A stretch of 64,000 nucleotides of DNA, taken from Callipepla californica brunnescens (taxonomy: Eukaryota > Chordata > Aves > Galliformes > Odontophoridae). This document shows positions 28,201 through 39,780 of the stretch, piece by piece. The stretch spans positions 6,897,591 through 6,961,590 of the forward strand of contig JALIRH010000026.1 of the NCBI GenBank assembly GCA_023055505.1, given 5' to 3'. The notes under the pieces were generated by a model. It had not been told where the DNA came from. It made no database searches and was given only the letters and a program-made list of their open reading frames with translations. A program made the position numbers and the translations under genes. Numbering within the stretch: position 1 is the first letter of the stretch; every line of letters starts with the position of its first letter.

Positions 28201-31185
28201 ACAGATTGATCTTCGTGTTGAACACCCTGAAACCATAGCAGAGCCAAAATTGTCACAAACTTCATTTTTTCTCACCATCACCAGAGGTAGCTCCTTAAAC
28301 TTTAATACTTGAGTTTTGACTTAGATTTGAATGATTATAACTCATCTTTATTTCAGATACTATCCGACCCTGTCCTATTCTCCAATCTAATTAACATTTT
28401 GTTCAGTCACATTACTTTGGCCATCAACAGTTCCTCCCTGAAACTACATGTTAAAAAGCTGTTATTCTCTACATCAGCACCCAAAAAAATCTCGGCACAA
28501 ATATGAAAAATACAGTTGTAGGAAAAAAAAAAAGACTCCTGTATTCTGTTAAGTAGTAGAACCAACCAATAGCTGTGCAAAAGACAGCACAGCATTCTGA
28601 TCAATTAAAGTTACCGCTTTTGACTTCAGTTATGTGGCTATAAAATGGCACACTGACATTTTAGGCAACGTCCTCCAACCTAAGTCAGTGAAACCGAGAT
28701 AGAGGCACTTTCCCAAAGCGTACTTAAGATAGAGGCGGCTCTCAATTTATTTGAATTAGGCTATCAGTACTACCACAGAGTGGTTACAGTATCTCATCAA
28801 AATCTAGGCTTTGTGGCTTTTCTGTGATAACAATTTACAATCAAAATTACTGCCAAGTGAATATAAGCCTAGAACTGTATTTCAATTAATTAACATACTT
28901 CTTGGTTAATAACTTGTTCCTTGACTTTTCTTTTTCTTGATGGTACGTACTCATTCTCCCATATCTAAGCAAATCAGACCTTCCTGTGACTGAGTAAAAT
29001 ATAAGCAAGTTCCTGTAGGTGTTCTCCAGAATAAGCAGATGTCAATTTTAATTCAATTTCAGCAGCAGTATTCTAATAAGAGTGAAAGAGAAAGACTCAA
29101 GACAGAAAGAAAAAAAAAACCACTTATGGAAAATCTAACTGCATACTACAAAGTCAAGGTGTTGCTCTTGCATGGATTTGGAGAACACAAATTGAAAGCT
29201 ATATGGATTCAGCAAGCCTTGGGAAAAAGGAGTAACGCTGCCATTTCATAGCAGTGCAATTCCAAATAATAGCTGTGGTTTGACAGGCATGCTTCTACAA
29301 TTTCCTGGTTTGTTTCAGCTTTGATCTCAGCTATCCAGGCCCCTAGGAGGGATGTAAAGATTGCAAAGTTTAACATTTCATACTTTTACTTCATACTCTT
29401 TGGGATTATTTGACAATAATAGCAGAGTAATTTAATAGAAAACTATTAAATTACACAATAAAGAAAGAATTCCGCATAGCAGGTTTAAAGCACAGTGCTA
29501 CTCTCTCTGACATCCTTTAGAACATATGTCTTTTTTCAAAAATCAACATCACTAAGTCCAAAAGCAACAAGAGACAGAAAGATTCAGCATGCAGGAGTAC
29601 TAAGCACTGAAATTACTTGTGTCTGACAGGCTAGCATCACAAAGAAAATTCCCAAACTTCTTTTTCAAATCCAGAACAAACAGATGCTATCTCAGGAGCC
29701 AGACTGACTGCTGTGGGCTGGTTCTTTCTTTACACTGCACTGCTACTGTAAGCAAGTAACACAACATTAACCAGTACTGTAAGAGCTAAGTGGACTCCCT
29801 GAGAAAAACCTAGTTCTGCAGGTCACCACCACTTTCACAGAAAGCACTTTTGTTCTGTACAGGCTGTATCTTACAGCAGAAAGTGATGTAAAAGCTTTAA
29901 TTAAAGGAGCCAGCGTGAAAGCAGTTGTTAGTACAAGTGAGAAGCAGTCCACGCTGCTTGAAAAAAAAATCAAATATTCCAAAGCAGTTTCCAGAAACTT
30001 TCAGGACTTACGTACGTTTTACCTGACTTACTGGTCCCATCAAAGTAAAAAACATTCCTAAGAAAAAAATAGAACCGGTTGATGGAAGCCCAACTTCCAG
30101 CCATGCTGTCCTTAAACATGGTTCTCATTAGCAAGGTTTCACCACAGCTTTCTTTACTAGTAGCTGCTATTCCTTAGGGTAAAATTAACTGTTGTAATCA
30201 GAGACTGTTAACCATTACAGAGATTAAATAGCTTGTCATTCAGATTTATGTAACTGGGAGACAAAACGAGGAAGAACTCCCTTCTAGCACTTGTGGGTCA
30301 AATATTTATTGTAGCTCAGCTATTATAATGGGTTCAAACCTTGTAATAAGATTAAAAAAAAAATAAAGCAAGATAACATAACACATCTTCTACAGCTCTG
30401 GTCAGGTCAGCTTTTTCACTGTTTTCATTAAGCCACACAATAAGGCTACACAAGTTATTTTACAGGAATTACTCCTCAGTAGAAGCAGTATAAGGAAACA
30501 ACTAAACACGAAATACCCTCACCCAGAAAACCTCTGAAATTATCATCTTCTGCCCTACCCAAAGAACTAGTGGACAATAGAACTTACCCTAATTCAGCAG
30601 AAAAACACAAAACCCATGTTATTTGCAGAAAAGATAACTAGATTTATAATGCTAGATCATTTTCATAAATATTAACAATCCTAAGAGCCACAAAAAAAGC
30701 TGTACTCTGACTTCACAGACTTGCTCAGCACCATATTTATAAAGCCTCCCTGGAGCATGCCTAAATGATACAATGCTGAAAAGAGCTGATAAAACTGAGG
30801 AAAAGTTCATACCAGTTTAAGACACTGCTGGTACTACACCTGTGCCTGATTCAGCAGGCAATTTTAATTAATTTATTTTTTCTGGTGAGGTGAAGAATGA
30901 AATGTTAAAAACAAAGAAAAGAAAAAAAAAGCACCATGCTTGGGCTCAGCCTACAAACAGGTGCACCTCAGCATTGCAGCACTCGTGGAGAGCCTGCCTG
31001 GTAGCATGGGCAATTCCTAGATCTATGGTGTTTGTGACGCTGCATGAAAAAAACTACTGCTCATAGTTGCTGCTAGACAAGGTACAGCTTCCTGGGGGTT
31101 TGGTATTGCTGCTAACAATATTTAAAAGAGCAATTGTTTGGTCTGGTCTTCCTAGGGGCCTATTCTAAAAGGGTATAACAGTCTC
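25216..31185. other. Intergenic AT-rich DNA, nothing recognised
   Basis: There are no coding exons, RNA genes or well-preserved repeats that I can support. Short open frames here have ordinary non-coding composition. Confidence 0.6.
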
Positions 31186-31189
31186 TGAT

Positions 31190-31775
31190 ATAGCAGAAAT
31201 GCCAAGTCAGAACTTGAAGCAGTGATGGAGCACCTGGTGGGAAGGCAGGGCCAACCCAAGGGAGCTCAGGTGTGTGCAATGTATCTGAGTGACTGCAGGG
31301 GGTGGAGCCAGGATGCACCCTTTCCCAGACCTCATTTAAGGGTTGGTAGCAGAGCTGCAGGCTTTTTTGGTGGAGAGCTTTGTCTTCTTGGGGTCTTCTA
31401 AGGGTAAGTAGGTTTTTGTTGTTTTGTTGGTGATGGGGGTGGTTTTTTTTGTGTGTATTTTAACTTCTTTGTTTCTGTTGTCCTGGTTATTGAGTTGAGT
31501 ATATTCTTATTTGTTGTTGCCTGAGACTTTGTTGTCTTGCTATTGTTGCTGTGCTTTCCATTGTCTTTCCATTGTTATTCTGGGGTTTGTTTTTTCGCTC
31601 AGCATACTGGGGCCATGTTACTGCTTTTGGTCTAGTGGCTAGGAGCCTGGGTTCAATTCCTAATCAGGTATACACAGCACACAGCTGGAGTATTAATTCT
31701 TTAACTCTTAATGCATTACGTGATGTTGTGATGTGGAATACTAACACCAAAAATCATAAAACCATTATATGCCAT
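31190..31775 (-). repeat. Dispersed LTR-like element, copy B, with tRNA-like insert
   Basis: Read on the minus strand it begins with an ATGGTTTTATGATTT-type end shared with the 43.1-kb element. It then contains the complement of a tRNA-Glu-like sequence and an A-rich stretch, and closes with the block shared with copy A at 3.7-4.06 kb. Read on the plus strand it has a TTTAAG TATA-like box near 31336 and, about 70 nt later, an excellent splice donor (CTAAGG|GTAAGTAG), as an LTR promoter might. The true orientation is therefore unsettled. Age appears high and no open reading frame is present. Confidence 0.55.
31629..31670 (+). pseudogene. tRNA-Glu-like fragment lacking the anticodon arm
   Basis: GGTCTAGTGGCTAGGA matches the D-arm and A-box half of vertebrate tRNA-Glu with one change. 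It is followed immediately by GGGTTCAATTCC, a consensus B box and T arm, then a TCAGG-type acceptor end. About 25 bases covering the anticodon arm are absent and the 5' acceptor strand is not recognisable. It cannot be a functional tRNA; it is a truncated pseudogene or part of a tRNA-derived repeat. Confidence 0.6.
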
Positions 31776-32851
31776 CTGAGAATGAGTGGCTGAAGAGGCA
31801 GGAGTGTACCATGTCCGCTGTGTTGTCACATCTAGAATGCAGACAGGTGTTGCATCGTCTCCTAGTAGCTTTGGTCAGTTGTTTCTGTTTAACTGTTGTT
31901 AAAGTAAGAATACAGGCTCCTGAACAGTTGGTAGGAGTCATTACTGACCTTGATGTTGTTAGGATTTCATCCATTTAAATTAACTAATAGTCAGATATTT
32001 CTTGTGTTGTCGTTATCTGTCTGTTTTGCTGCTGTTATGAAGCTGCTTATGACCTGATCTAAGACAAAAATGTGAGACTACGTATTTCTGAGCTTTTACA
32101 GAAGCCTCGTTTGTGTTCTCCTGCTGCTTCCTTGGGTTTTAAGCACTGCTGCTTGCCATGTGCTTTTGGTGTTAATGTTAAGTCTGAGTGTGGCAGGAGT
32201 TTGTGCCTTTGCATTCAAGTCTACTCTGTGCACTTTAGATTTGAAGTTTAGTTTGATCTCAGTTTGTATTTCAGAATGTATCTTCTGTATGTAGAGCTAG
32301 ATGCTGCTTTGTTGCACTTTTAGGAAAGTCACTGAGTATCTTCTGAAACCTGTAGAGTGATACATTTGTTTTGGGAGTACTCCAGACTTGCGTTTAGGTC
32401 TGAAATCAGTCCTTAGTAGTTTCTGTGTCTACAAAACTTGAAGTGTTTATGTTCTCTATTTTGTTTCTCTTTTTAGTAAGATTAATCAAGTGATCCATGT
32501 AAATAGCACAATGAGGATTACAAAAGGTTTCAACAGTGTGTCTGTAGAGCTCAGCTTCAGCACGTGGGTAGGAGGAACTGAGGGTTTTTTGTTTTTAAAT
32601 CAGTGTAGTAAAAATAGTCCATCCTTAAAAAACATATTGCTCGAGCAATATTATTTGAAATGCACACAGTAAGTGGGAGTTTTGAGGTAAGTACCTGGAG
32701 TTTGTAATCAGAGTATTAGCTCTGATGCTTTACTATAACTGCAGGAACCACAGAGTAACTTACATTGCTATGTAGCCATAAAGCTTGATGTGGGAGGTTT
32801 TACTCTCTGTGAATTAGTTAGTTGTCATGGGCAGCATCAGGGTACTGAACT

Positions 32852-32871
32852 GGGGGGGGGGGGGGTGGGGG
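32852..32871 (+). repeat. G homopolymer run
   Basis: Fourteen G, one T, then five G: a low-complexity tract able to form G-quadruplex-like structure and prone to sequencing error. Confidence 0.9.
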
Positions 32872-35800
32872 AAGAAGGTTTAATGACTTTTAGAGGCTTG
32901 AGATTTTCATTGGCAAGGTCCTAAATTCTGCTTTAAATCTAATTTTAATTACTAGTGGCCATAATTAGTAGTCTCTATTTAAGTGAAAGCCAGAACTGAA
33001 ATATTTAAGATTTTTGCTTTTCAGGTTAAATGGAGAGAGAAGATTATTACTAAACACCTGAACAACACTGAATATGTAAAGCCTCCTCACTTCTTTCTCA
33101 TCAGCCCCAAGTATAGTCTTAGTCTGGTGCCAGTGAAGAATTTAGAAGCCTCATGTGTTAAAGCTTCATCTACTCACCTTCAAATTGCCTTTCATTTGGG
33201 CCAAGTAGCAGTGACCTGCATGGGTAGTCCTCGCATATAACAGCATCAGGAGCACTTCAACACATCTTTAGTAGTGAGATAATGTGCTGGATTTTTATTT
33301 GGGATAAATTCTGCTGCAGTGTAGTTAATTTGTGCTGTAGACTTCAAGCAGTGGTTCTACAGCTTTCTGTTTCTGGTTCCCTGTGCTCTGTGCCTTGAGA
33401 TAAACATGGTAAGGAAAGCAAGGCTGGTTGTTTAAGGGCTCCTGCCAGTGAAAATAAGGCTGTGTGGTGCTGGTGCCTAAGTCTCTAAGGTAAGATGGTC
33501 TTAGCTTAACCAGGCTCTGTGAGTTGACTAAGTCTGCTGATGTTTGTATTAGATCTGCATGCTGGCTGTGTTGACCTTGTGTGGTTTTAAGGAAACAGCT
33601 GATGCCTTTGAGACAGTTCTTATGACAACTTGTTGGATTAGAAGTGGTTACTTCATGTAAGTGGTGAAGACAGACTAACAAAGAAATTTCTTTCTTTTGC
33701 GACTGATGTTTTCTTGGGTGTTTTTGTTACTGTTGTTTGCTTTCTTTTTGATGTCGGGTTTTGCTTTGGATTTGAAAACCTGCCTTAGTGTTAGTCTAAT
33801 AAAGAGCCAAATGGGGACTTGGCTGACTGCTCCAGTGTCTGTTCTCAGCAGGGTTTTGTTCAGTGTGGGGGTTTCAGGACTATCATTACAGGCCCCCAAA
33901 CATGTAGTGTTCAGGCAGTTAGTAATAGGACTAAAGAAAAAAAAAAAAAGGCTAGACCATTGAGCAACAGGTAGTCTGTCATGTAGCTCTTTGGTGCTTA
34001 GAGCAATGATCAGCTTCATAGTGTGAACAATGGTTACTATATAGTAGTGTTTTCTTCCTTGTCTGTTACTTCTGTTAGTTGTCTGATGTTTTTTGTGAAT
34101 AACTCTGTTAAAATGTTTCACTGACTCACATAGTAAAATGTGAAAAAGACTAGCCTTAGGCATATATCCAGAGTCAATTGCACTCCTATTTGTGCTACTT
34201 GAAATGGTTCTGTGCGGGATAAAGGATATCTGTAGCAGAATACTGCTGTAAATAGCAGGTAAGTTTCTCTGATTCCTGAAGTTACTTACTGAGTCTCAGT
34301 GAGATTTGTAGTTCTGACTTGAATGAAGGTATACTGATTGACATCAGTTGGAGAGTCTATGCTTTTTTTAGCTTTATCTGCTTCACAGTTTGTCCATCTT
34401 CTTGTGTGGCTTGACTGTTTTCTGTTGTTAGGCTCAAGTCTCCCACATTAGTGGGTGTCATGGTAACTGTGGAGTAACTGCTGACTGTGGGTTATCAGGA
34501 AAACCTGGAGCTGCTGGAGGCTAGTAAATTACTAGGTAAAATGCTTAGAGCTGGCCTTCTTGATTTTTCTTTTTGTGGAGTAGCATTACAGAAGTAAACC
34601 AAGCACACAGCTGGTGTGTTTAATAGCAACAGGATGGTTCATTTGGGTGCACTGGCAGGCAGCAGGATATGGATTCACACTGAGGCTGTACTCTGCTACT
34701 CCTGTGTTTTGGGGGGAGGCTTGACATGCCTTCCCCTGTAGAGGAAATGCTTTGGTTCACATTACTGGGAGAATTATCCCCAGTTGTCCCCAGCAGAGAC
34801 AGCCACAGCACCATAGTCTTCCACCTGTGCTACATAAAAGGTGAGAAGAACACCATAACCTGTCTGTTGGAACCCTTTCTTGTACCCATAGGGTGTGCAG
34901 ACTGAGGGCTAAGGATTGAAATGCTTTTGTGGTAATGGAGTAGATTCAGTTTCTCATAGGTGAGAGTATAAAAGTGATTTTTTTTTTTTTTCCTAATAGT
35001 AAAGTGTAAAGCACACATGCTTCATGAGGCAAAAGCTATGTAAGTGAATTTACATGTTAATCTGAAAGATTAAATGCTTATTGCTGAAAGAATCACTGGA
35101 TTGTTGAGTGATGTCTGAAGCAAGATCATGCAGGGCGCGTCTGCAGGATCAAGGACGAATGAGTTGTGTTAAGGAGGGCAAGGAAGTATCAGGAAAATAA
35201 ACAAGGCGGAGTTGAGTGTTAGAAAAGAACAAAACCATAAATTTGGGGTCCAATATAAGACAAGGCTAATGAGGTGGCAAGCTACAGGGAATAAGATGCC
35301 TGAATTCCTAATAAAGCCACATAGGTTTAGCTTGCTTTACTAGCTGATGTTAATGACAGAGGGGAGAAATGATTTGCTGAGGTTATAGGAAAATTTATTT
35401 AGAGAGGAATAACAATATCATAAATTTCTCTTCTGCCACTTAAAAGGTGTCATCAGTGGCAAGGCGCCAGCTGGGATCTTTGTAGGCTGTGAATGATGGC
35501 CTGTGTACACCTGAATCATTTTGCGATTAGAAAGGGCTTCATTATACTTTTATGGGAGTAATAGAAAGATTCCTGTAGGGATGAATGGTAGTTGGACAGA
35601 GTCCAAAAGCATCACATGCTTCTTTGTATTAGCTGCATAAACAGAGGATGATTTCCCACTCTTCTGCTCTTGTTTATGATTTGTCTAGTCAGATAATTGT
35701 AAATCAACGATATGAACTTCCCCTTTTTTAATGCATTGGAGGCTTTGGTGTAAAATGGTGTAAACAAGTTCTGAGGCCTAGTGTATGGCAGTGCTAAGCC

Positions 35801-37204
35801 TAATTACTAGTCTTTGATCAAGCTTTATTTATCGAGGGAGCAGTTAAGGGATTGTGTTTTGTGGTACGTATTGCCATAAATGATAACTCAAGTCTCATGT
35901 GATTAATCCTGTGTTCACGGAATAGATGCCATCTGTATGAAATGAATAGAAGGGAACTGGCTTAATCTTATGTCTGCTTGTATCTGTGTCCTCCCCCAGG
36001 TCTCAGCTCTTCCTCTGCTCCCATAGTATGCATTTATAGAGCCTCGATCTGTGCCTCCTGCTGAGGTTTGCTTTCAGCTCATCAGCTTGGCTCATCTGAG
36101 GTAACAGGGATTTGTGCTTTTTAAAATATGTTTTTCTACAAGTTGATTAGTGCTACTCTTGCTGTGGAGTCTCCCTCCAAAGCTTGTTGGAGTGTTAAAA
36201 ACTGCAGAAGGGTCTCTTTTGATTTACTGGAGTGCTAGCAGTATGTTTAACTTTAAACCAAAGTGGAGAGTACTTTCATTGTCTGCATCTCCTTCTGTGA
36301 ACCCAAGTAATGCACGGCTACACAAATCATTGCCTCACCTATGGGGTTGTGGTCTCCTTATACCATACCCTCCCCAGTTTGTTCTTGAGTACTTCTTTTC
36401 TCAGTATACGGTGACAGCCCCTACTCTGTGACCGGGGATGCTCTGTGCATGCATCTATGTGTCACTGCCTTTCCAGCACTGTGTGAACCACCTTCAGTTA
36501 ATTTAGTAGACTGTGACTTCAGCAAACCAGTCTTTCCTTTCTTGCTGTTGTAGGTCAAGTGTTAAACTGTAGGACAGCTCTGTAGCACTGACCAGTGTGA
36601 AGCTATCTCAGAGGGCAGCGATCAGATGGCTGAAGTCAGTGCTGCTCCTCAAAAATGTTGGGCTTCCCTTTGCCTGGGAGGGGAGGCCTGACCGTGTGCA
36701 GCCACACAGGGCTGAGTGCTTTGCTTCTGTTGTATGAGTCATGGCTTTTCAAGCAGTGTGCTTCGTGGTAATAAGTCTGAAGCAGATTTGAGACATAGCA
36801 CTTCTGCAACTGCAGGTGAAGATTCCTTCCTGGGGGTGGCAGTCAGAGCATCGCTTGGAACTGGGCCTGGATGCGTTGAGTGCAGAGGTGTGCTGTAGTA
36901 GTAGGTGTAGCCAGGAGTCACTACCAGCCAGCTGGAACTGAAAACTGGTAGCAGGGAGGTTTCGCAGCAAGCCTCCCAGCCACCTGCTGGTGGAAGCAAG
37001 AGCTCTTGTTTAATGTAGTGTCATGCCTAAGTGTATGCGCATACTTGGGATATCTGATCGGGCCGTTTTGGATCTTATTCTTCTGTGTACGTCTTTAAAG
37101 ACCTTAGTACATGTTTGTCCTGAAGTGCTGGTTGGTATATTCGGGGAGATAAATGCAAGCAAGACAAAGGCATTTTTATTTTTTTTAATCCAGGAAGCAT
37201 ATGA

Positions 37205-37285
37205 GCTTATTTGGGGGTTGAACTTTATGTTCTCTAGAGTTCCATTCCTACCCCTAAAATTCTGTGGTTCTGTGATTACTCTTCA
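37205..37285 (+). repeat. Degraded CR1 3' tail
   Basis: GGGGTTGAACTTTATG, CTCTAGAGTTCC, CCTACCCCTAAAATTCTGTGG and a TTCTGTGATTAC end match the terminal ~70 bases of CR1 with many changes, indicating an old copy. Confidence 0.6.
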
Positions 37286-39599
37286 TAGCTGTACTGACTA
37301 TACAGTAATCTGAATGAGAGCTTATGATTATTCCTAACTTCTAAGAGCAGTGGTGTGGTTAAATTACTGCTGGCATCTTAAACACTGCTCATATGCCTTC
37401 ACTACAGAATGTAAGGATGTAAGGATTTGTTTACTATTGGGAGTTATTGTCAAAGGAAGTAAAAAGTTCAGCTAATTTGGGTGCGAGAGGCCAATGAAAG
37501 TGGGTTAGTTGATTTAAACTCAAAAAAGAGGGTTGAGGGTAGATGACATTAGGATGGAGTGAAGAATTAACAGAGCTGCTTCTTCCATTGTGGAGAAACT
37601 TGCTCATTTTGATGATTTGTTCTCCAAATCCTAGTGACATCAGTGGAACGTACTCCATTTGCTCCATATTTCAGGTTGTAAAAGAGAATGCAAGCCAGAT
37701 TAGAAGTGAATCCTAAGTATATACATGAAACCTGCCAAATCTGTTTCACAGCAGAGAGTGTAAGGCAAATATTCGACTTCTGTGGTCTGTTAGAGAAATG
37801 TGCACATCCCTAGCTGTTTGTGAAGAAAATAAAAGCAGAGGCAATGCTGCCTTCCTAGTGATAGGAGCAGCCTGAAGAAAACAGCTTAGTGTCTATATCT
37901 TCACCGTGGGTATTGCTTCCCAAATCTAATTATGTAGGCTCCAATTCTAGTCTTGTTTTCAGTTTTCAGAGTTGATAGTTTTTACTAGTAGTGTATCGGT
38001 GGGTATTTTTGTAGCAGGCTTTCTTCTCTTCATTTTAAGGAACATATGTTTTAAATATTACCCTCTCCTGTGAATTGAAGTGACAGTAAGTAACACTTCA
38101 GTTGACTTTTGGCAAGTTCATTGAAGTAATGTTTCATTCTACTTTAGGACTTGCTGCTTCTGTTCTGTATAGAAAAGTACTTTTGCATCAAAACCTCTTT
38201 CTGAAATAAATCACTTCCGTTTTGTTATTTTCATGGTTTTGCAGAAGCTAAAAACCACGGAAACTTCTGTATTTAGAAGTGACTGCTCCTGAGAAAACCA
38301 TCCTTCTCATGAAATAACACCTAGGTAAAAGATGTCCTGATACTTCTCTTAATCTCTTTTTACCAAAGTTATCTGTGTAAGAGATGGAGTTAGATTTTTG
38401 CTTTTCCTTTTATTTGAATGCTGCATCACAAAGTCTCTTTGAAAAATGGAGGGGGGGAGGGGGCCTTGTGTGGAAATCCTTTTGGTGTCCATCAGCTTCC
38501 TGAATTTTCCAGGTGTCCCAATGTGCAGTTCTAGCTTCTCTTGTAGCTGACCCAGTCCAAAACATCCAAATAAAGACCTGTAGGAGAATTCCGAGTGTTC
38601 TGTAATTGAGTGTTGCTTCTGTGATCCCCCAACCTCTAGCTGTGTTGGTGCCATGCTGGCTCTGCAAACCAATGCAGCTGCGTGGAGGTGAGCTGGAGTT
38701 TGCTCTCAAAGCAATGCTTGCTTCTTACCCTTCTTCTTGCCAGTGCCTTATTTCAAGTATGCACTTAGCCCTTGGTAGCAGAAGACTACTTTTCTGTGAG
38801 CACAGATTATATGAGCATCACTGACATGTACAAAACACCCTTCTGGTGACTGCTTATGTGGTCACATGAGCTGACTCTCCTCTGAGGGAGAGCAGCTGGT
38901 GCTGCTCTTAGCCCTTGTCAAATAGAGCTGCTGCAGTTTTGCTTTTTACTTTTATGACCTGATATGACTAATATCACCAGAGCCCTTCTTTAAATTTTAC
39001 CTGAGGTACTCATGATGTCTTTCCCCTGATGCTGATAGTTGATGTGAGTGCAGGGGGATTGGCATCTAGCCTTTCCCCATTGCATCTCTCTTTCCCAAAT
39101 TAATTCCCCCAACCCCTTTTGGCTCCATTCTGGGAGACAAGTGGGGTGCTACTGATGGGGTTACAGTGAGTCATGGATTTGAGGATGGAGCAGCAGCCTT
39201 GTGGTAATCCCCAATGAGTGAAATGCAGCCTAGGCTCTGCAACCAACTCTCCTTCCTCTTCTTCCTAGACAAGAGGAATCACTGCTTTAAAATACATGTT
39301 TTAAGTGTCTGTACCTATACTGAAAGTGTTTCTGGCTTTTAAATGGGGGTTTTAAGTGAGAGAGAAATGAAGTCTGATCATGATGATACTCTTCTACTGA
39401 AATATCCCTCTATGGAGACTTGATAACATCCTTTCAGTTTCTAAAGAGGGGCTGTAAGGGGGAAGAGGACAGATTTTTTTTTTTTGTTTTTTACTGTCTG
39501 TTGTGATAAGATGAGGGCAAGTCATTTCAAACTAAAAGAGGAGAGGTTTTTGAGTGGATGTTAGAAAGGCCTTTTTTTTTTTTTTTTTACAATAAGTTT

Positions 39600-39780
39600 G
39601 GTGAGGCACTGTACCAGGTTGTCCAGAGATGTGGTGGTTGCCTTATCCCTGGAGACATGGTGTAAGATTGGACAGGGCTCTGAGCAGCCTGATATAGCCG
39701 TAGTTGTCCCTGTTCATTTGTGGAGGAATTGGACTAAATGGCCTTTAAAGGTCCCTTCCAACTCAAATGTTTCTATGATG
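39600..39780 (+). repeat. CR1 LINE 3' fragment
   Basis: It contains GTTGTCCAGAGATGTGGTGG, ATCCCTGGAGACAT, GCTCTGAGCAGCCTGATAT, ATTGGACTAAATGGCCT, GGTCCCTTCCAACTC and a TTTCTATGATGAAATG tail. It is preceded by an 18-base T run. Confidence 0.88.

Noticed and set aside
33675..34163. 162-aa minus-strand open frame ending in Lys/Asn-rich sequence
   Set aside because: Complement of T-rich low-complexity DNA. No homology or splice context.
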